Shown here: positions 7,150-9,094 of the stretch, piece after piece
Layout of the letters: every line of letters starts with the position of its first letter
How positions within the stretch are numbered: the first letter of the stretch is position 1
DNA from: an uncultured Macromonas sp.
Lineage (GTDB): Bacteria; Pseudomonadota; Gammaproteobacteria; Burkholderiales; Burkholderiaceae
NCBI GenBank assembly: GCA_946481585.1
Contig: CAMLOF010000106.1
Location: 1-9,094 of the forward strand
Direction of reading: 5' to 3'
DNA: 9,094 bases
Position numbers and translations under genes: made by a program
Notes under the pieces: generated by a model
What the model was told of the DNA's origin: nothing
The model's database searches: none
What the model saw: only the letters and a program-made list of their open reading frames with translations

Positions 7150-7179
7150 TTGTTACCATAGAAACCCTCATGGCACAAT
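7150..7179 (+). promoter_or_regulatory. Candidate promoter of the regulator/MFS pair
   Basis: TTGTTA (7150-7155) and CACAAT (7174-7179) are separated by 18 bp, each 4 of 6 to the sigma-70 consensus. The leader would be under 20 nt. AGGGA at 7194-7198, 5 nt before the ATG, serves as the ribosome binding site. The promoter call is weak. Confidence 0.3.
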
Positions 7180-7203
7180 TCAGCCTTTCTTACAGGGATC
7201 AAC

Positions 7204-7947
7204 ATGGCACGCCCCAAGAACAAGCCCCTCCAGATCGCGCCCGCAGACGACACTGACGACGCCAGCCAGTCACAGGAACTGGCGGACGAAACGCGTGTTC
7301 ACAAAGCGATCGTCGATGCCGTTTTGTCACAAAAACTCCCTCCAGGCACACGCCTGGTGGAAACACCGCTGTGCGAAGCCTTTGGGGTAAACCGCTCTTT
7401 GCTGCGGCGGGTGCTGGTTCGGCTGGCAAACGAAAAGGTGGTGGAGCTGCAGCACAACAAGGGCGCTGCGGTGGCGCAACCCACCCAGACCGAGATGCAC
7501 GAGGTCTTTGAGGTGCGCCGCCTGATTGAAGGGGGGCTGATGCGCCGCCTGTGTGCCTGCGCACGGCCTGGCGACATCACCGGCCTTCGCCGCCTGGTTG
7601 ATGACGAGACACAGGCTTACCAGAAGGGTGACCGCACCAACTGGATTCGCCTGTCTGGCGAGTACCACTTGGCGGCAGCACGCATTCTGGGCAACCACGA
7701 GCTGGAAGAAATCATGAACGCCCTGGTGGCCCGCACGACGCTGATGAAGGCGCTCTACATTGCGCCCGGGCGCAATGTGTGCTCGTTCGAGGAGCACACG
7801 GCCATTCTTGACGCCATTGCCGCAGGCGACGCCGAGCTTGCCTGCCGCCTGATGGACGAACACCTGCAAAGTGCCGAACGCAAGCTGAGGCTCGAACCGC
7901 CTTCCACAGACATCGACCTGTTGAAACTGTTCGGTCAGCGGTCATGA
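7204..7947 (+). CDS. GntR-family transcriptional regulator with FCD ligand-binding domain
   Basis: This 247-residue DNA-binding protein probably senses the imported solute or a product of it and controls the divergent importer operon and its own pair. A charged N-terminal tail (1-30) precedes the winged helix-turn-helix (about 31-95: HKAIVDAVLSQKLPPGTRLV, then the recognition helix VNRSLLRRVLVRL, then the wing HNKGAAVAQ). The helical FCD domain occupies about 98-225, beginning EVFEVRRLIEGG. Metal-ligand histidines His155 (GEYH), His198 (EEHTAI) and His220 (MDEHL) are in the expected order and spacing, but the usual Asp four residues before the first His is Ser151. The recognition helix is also atypical: LLRRV stands where many members have a PVREA-like sequence. 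Most such proteins are repressors released by a carboxylated ligand, but activators exist. The start has AGGGA 5 nt upstream. The stop overlaps the MFS start (ATGA), so the two are co-translated. Confidence 0.92.
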   Translation: MARPKNKPLQIAPADDTDDASQSQELADETRVHKAIVDAVLSQKLPPGTRLVETPLCEAFGVNRSLLRRVLVRLANEKVVELQHNKGAAVAQPTQTEMHEVFEVRRLIEGGLMRRLCACARPGDITGLRRLVDDETQAYQKGDRTNWIRLSGEYHLAAARILGNHELEEIMNALVARTTLMKALYIAPGRNVCSFEEHTAILDAIAAGDAELACRLMDEHLQSAERKLRLEPPSTDIDLLKLFGQRS

Positions 7948-9094
7948 ACACCGCCAGCGACACTGCGGACGGCACAAGCGTCAACGCCCGATTCAACGGT
8001 TTGTCAAAAGTCCTGGCGCTGGCCTTGGCGCCACTCGTGGCGCTGGGTTTTTCGCGTTTTTCCTACGCGCTGCTGTTGCCCGCCATGCAGAGCGACCTGG
8101 GCTGGAGCCTGTCGCAAGCGGGCGCTTTGAACACTGCCAACGGCCTGGGCTACCTGATCGGCGCCGCCGCTTCAGCGTTCATCGGGCGCCGCTGGGGTGA
8201 AAGCAAAGGTTTTGGAGCCAGCATGTTGCTCAGTGCTCTTGCACTGCTGCTCAGTGGCCTGGTGGATGATTGGCACGCCTTCATGGCCGTGCGCTTTTTC
8301 GGCGGCGTGAGCACTGCCGTGACCTTTGTGCTGGGCACGGCCTTGGCCGCACGAGCCATGCCGCAGCGACCTGCCACCGCCCTTGCCTGCTACTTTGGCG
8401 GCTCTGGCATGGGCATGGTACTGGCGGGCAGCGTGCTGCCGCATTGGGTGGAAGCCAGTGCGAATGGCTGGCAGGCCGCCTGGTTGCTGATGGGGGCTGC
8501 GGCCGTTCTGGCGGCGTTCGTCAGCACCGCTGCGGCCAAGGCGCTGCCCAGCGGCAACGCCCACCAGCCGCGCGCTCAAGATGGAAGCGGCCTCAGGCCT
8601 TTGTGGCCCAGCCTGGCAGCCAATGCCCTCTTTGGCGCGGGTTATGTCGGCTACACGACCTTCGTCATCGCGTTGCTGCGTCAGCAGGGATACAGCACAA
8701 CGGCTACGTCCATTTTCTTCTGTGCCCTGGGACTGGCCTCGCTGCTTGCCACGCCCGCATGGGGCCGGGGCCTGGCAAGGATGCGCAATGGCCACGGCTT
8801 TGCCGTCGTCTCTGTCTGTGTGGCAATCGGATCGGTTCCGGTGCTGCTCTCCCCTCTTCTGCCTTCGCTCGCGTTTTCGGCGCTTGTCTTCGGCGCCAGC
8901 TTCATGGCCGGGCCTGCCGCGGTGAGCCTGGTCGCCCAGCGCATGCTGCCCGCGCCTCAACTGGCGGGCGCCCTGGGCGCCCTGACGGCCGCTTTCTCCC
9001 TGGGGCAGTCCATCGGGCCGGTGCTGGCGGGTTGGATTGCAGATGCTTCGGGCCGCCTTGAAGCGGGCCTGTGGCTGGGCCCGGTGTTGCTGGT
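7944..9094 (+). CDS. MFS transporter, YbfB/YjiJ-like family (3' end beyond window)
   Basis: The reading frame stays open from the ATG at 7944 to the window end, giving 383 complete codons of an inner-membrane transporter. The family is usually just under 400 residues, so only a short C-terminal piece should be missing. It is strongly hydrophobic, with about eleven or twelve membrane helices visible. The first contains GFSRFSYALLLPAM (35-48), typical of YbfB/YjiJ-type MFS proteins. The basic loop GRRWGE (81-86) between helices 2 and 3 corresponds to the MFS motif A position. A hydrophilic central loop (about 200-217) separates the two six-helix halves. Second-half helices include FGASFMAGPAAVSLV (316-330) and SLGQSIGPVLAGWIAD (352-367). 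The ATG overlaps the regulator stop by 4 bp, with no good Shine-Dalgarno sequence, so translational coupling is likely. Transport direction and substrate are unknown; export of a product or related compound is a plausible guess. Confidence 0.88.
   Translation, partial: MNTASDTADGTSVNARFNGLSKVLALALAPLVALGFSRFSYALLLPAMQSDLGWSLSQAGALNTANGLGYLIGAAASAFIGRRWGESKGFGASMLLSALALLLSGLVDDWHAFMAVRFFGGVSTAVTFVLGTALAARAMPQRPATALACYFGGSGMGMVLAGSVLPHWVEASANGWQAAWLLMGAAAVLAAFVSTAAAKALPSGNAHQPRAQDGSGLRPLWPSLAANALFGAGYVGYTTFVIALLRQQGYSTTATSIFFCALGLASLLATPAWGRGLARMRNGHGFAVVSVCVAIGSVPVLLSPLLPSLAFSALVFGASFMAGPAAVSLVAQRMLPAPQLAGALGALTAAFSLGQSIGPVLAGWIADASGRLEAGLWLGPVLL

Larger units (their letters stand above)
7050..7203. 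promoter_or_regulatory. Divergent intergenic control region between the importer operon and regulator/MFS pair
   Basis: This is the only substantial non-coding stretch in the window (154 bp). Its middle, about 7101-7142, is markedly AT-rich against GC-rich flanks, as expected for promoters. It must hold the start signals for both directions. Separate entries describe the candidate promoters, two operator-like 11-mers and a perfect inverted repeat. No riboswitch-like or long structured leader is apparent. Confidence 0.8.

Noticed and set aside
7150..7160. TTGTTACCATA as a third FCD operator-like 11-mer
   Set aside because: Only four of the six fixed positions match, and it overlaps the candidate -35 of the regulator.
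7148..7165. GTTT...AAAC inverted repeat as a further operator
   Set aside because: Only the outer four bases plus one inner position pair; too weak to separate from chance.
8172..8960. Minus-strand open frame (262 codons) opposite the MFS gene
   Set aside because: Arg/Gly/Gln-rich, without recognisable structure, whereas the plus strand gives a continuous polytopic membrane protein with the GFSRFSYALLLPAM motif.
8270..9061. Plus-strand open frame (263 codons) in another frame within the MFS gene
   Set aside because: Cys/Arg/Gly-rich composition typical of an off-frame reading. The MFS frame is open from 7944 to the window end and explains the region.
1..9094. Signs of horizontal transfer, insertion sequences, tRNA-associated integration or CRISPR
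   Set aside because: No transposase, integrase, terminal repeats, tRNA or spaced direct repeats were seen, and base composition looks even across the genes.

Overview
The window looks like chromosomal DNA from a GC-rich betaproteobacterium. My best guess is the Burkholderiales/Comamonadaceae group (Acidovorax-, Hydrogenophaga- or Comamonas-like). That rests on the GC-rich codon use, the style of the solute-binding protein, the FCD-type GntR regulator and the YbfB/YjiJ-type MFS protein. It is an inference from protein character; there is no marker gene. I see no rRNA, tRNA, CRISPR array, insertion sequence or phage gene. Coding density is very high, and the only sizeable non-coding stretch is the 154 bp divergent region at 7050-7203.

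Minus-strand operon (7049 down to 43). In transcription order it encodes a periplasmic family 5 solute-binding protein with a Sec signal peptide (5454-7049, GTG start), a DppB/OppB-type permease (4458-5426), a DppC/OppC-type permease (3520-4443), a first ATPase of DppD/OppD type (2508-3503), a second ATPase of DppF/OppF type (1525-2508) and a cytosolic metal-dependent amidohydrolase (43-1491). Gaps are 27, 14 and 16 bp, then a 1 bp overlap, then 33 bp. A stem-loop with a T-rich tail at 12-36 closes the operon.

Plus-strand pair (7204 onward). A GntR-family regulator with an FCD ligand domain (7204-7947) overlaps by 4 bp (ATGA) with an MFS transporter (7944 to the window end, 3' end missing).

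How it fits together: the binding protein captures a small, possibly peptide-like or N-containing solute in the periplasm. The two permeases and two ATPases import it, and the amidohydrolase probably hydrolyses it or an early metabolite in the cytoplasm. The divergent regulator is well placed to control both directions. The shared intergenic region carries two FCD-operator-like 11-mers lying on the proposed -35 and -10 of the importer operon, plus a perfect 6-7-6 inverted repeat just downstream of the expected transcription start. The MFS protein may export a product or related compound. The substrate cannot be read from the sequence.

Most noteworthy points: the amidohydrolase lacks the HxxE glutamate expected of deaminase-like relatives, the regulator has Ser in place of the usual FCD metal-binding Asp, and the intergenic operator layout is testable. 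Apart from these, it is a well-formed but conventional import-and-hydrolyse locus; I do not see clear evidence of a wholly new system.
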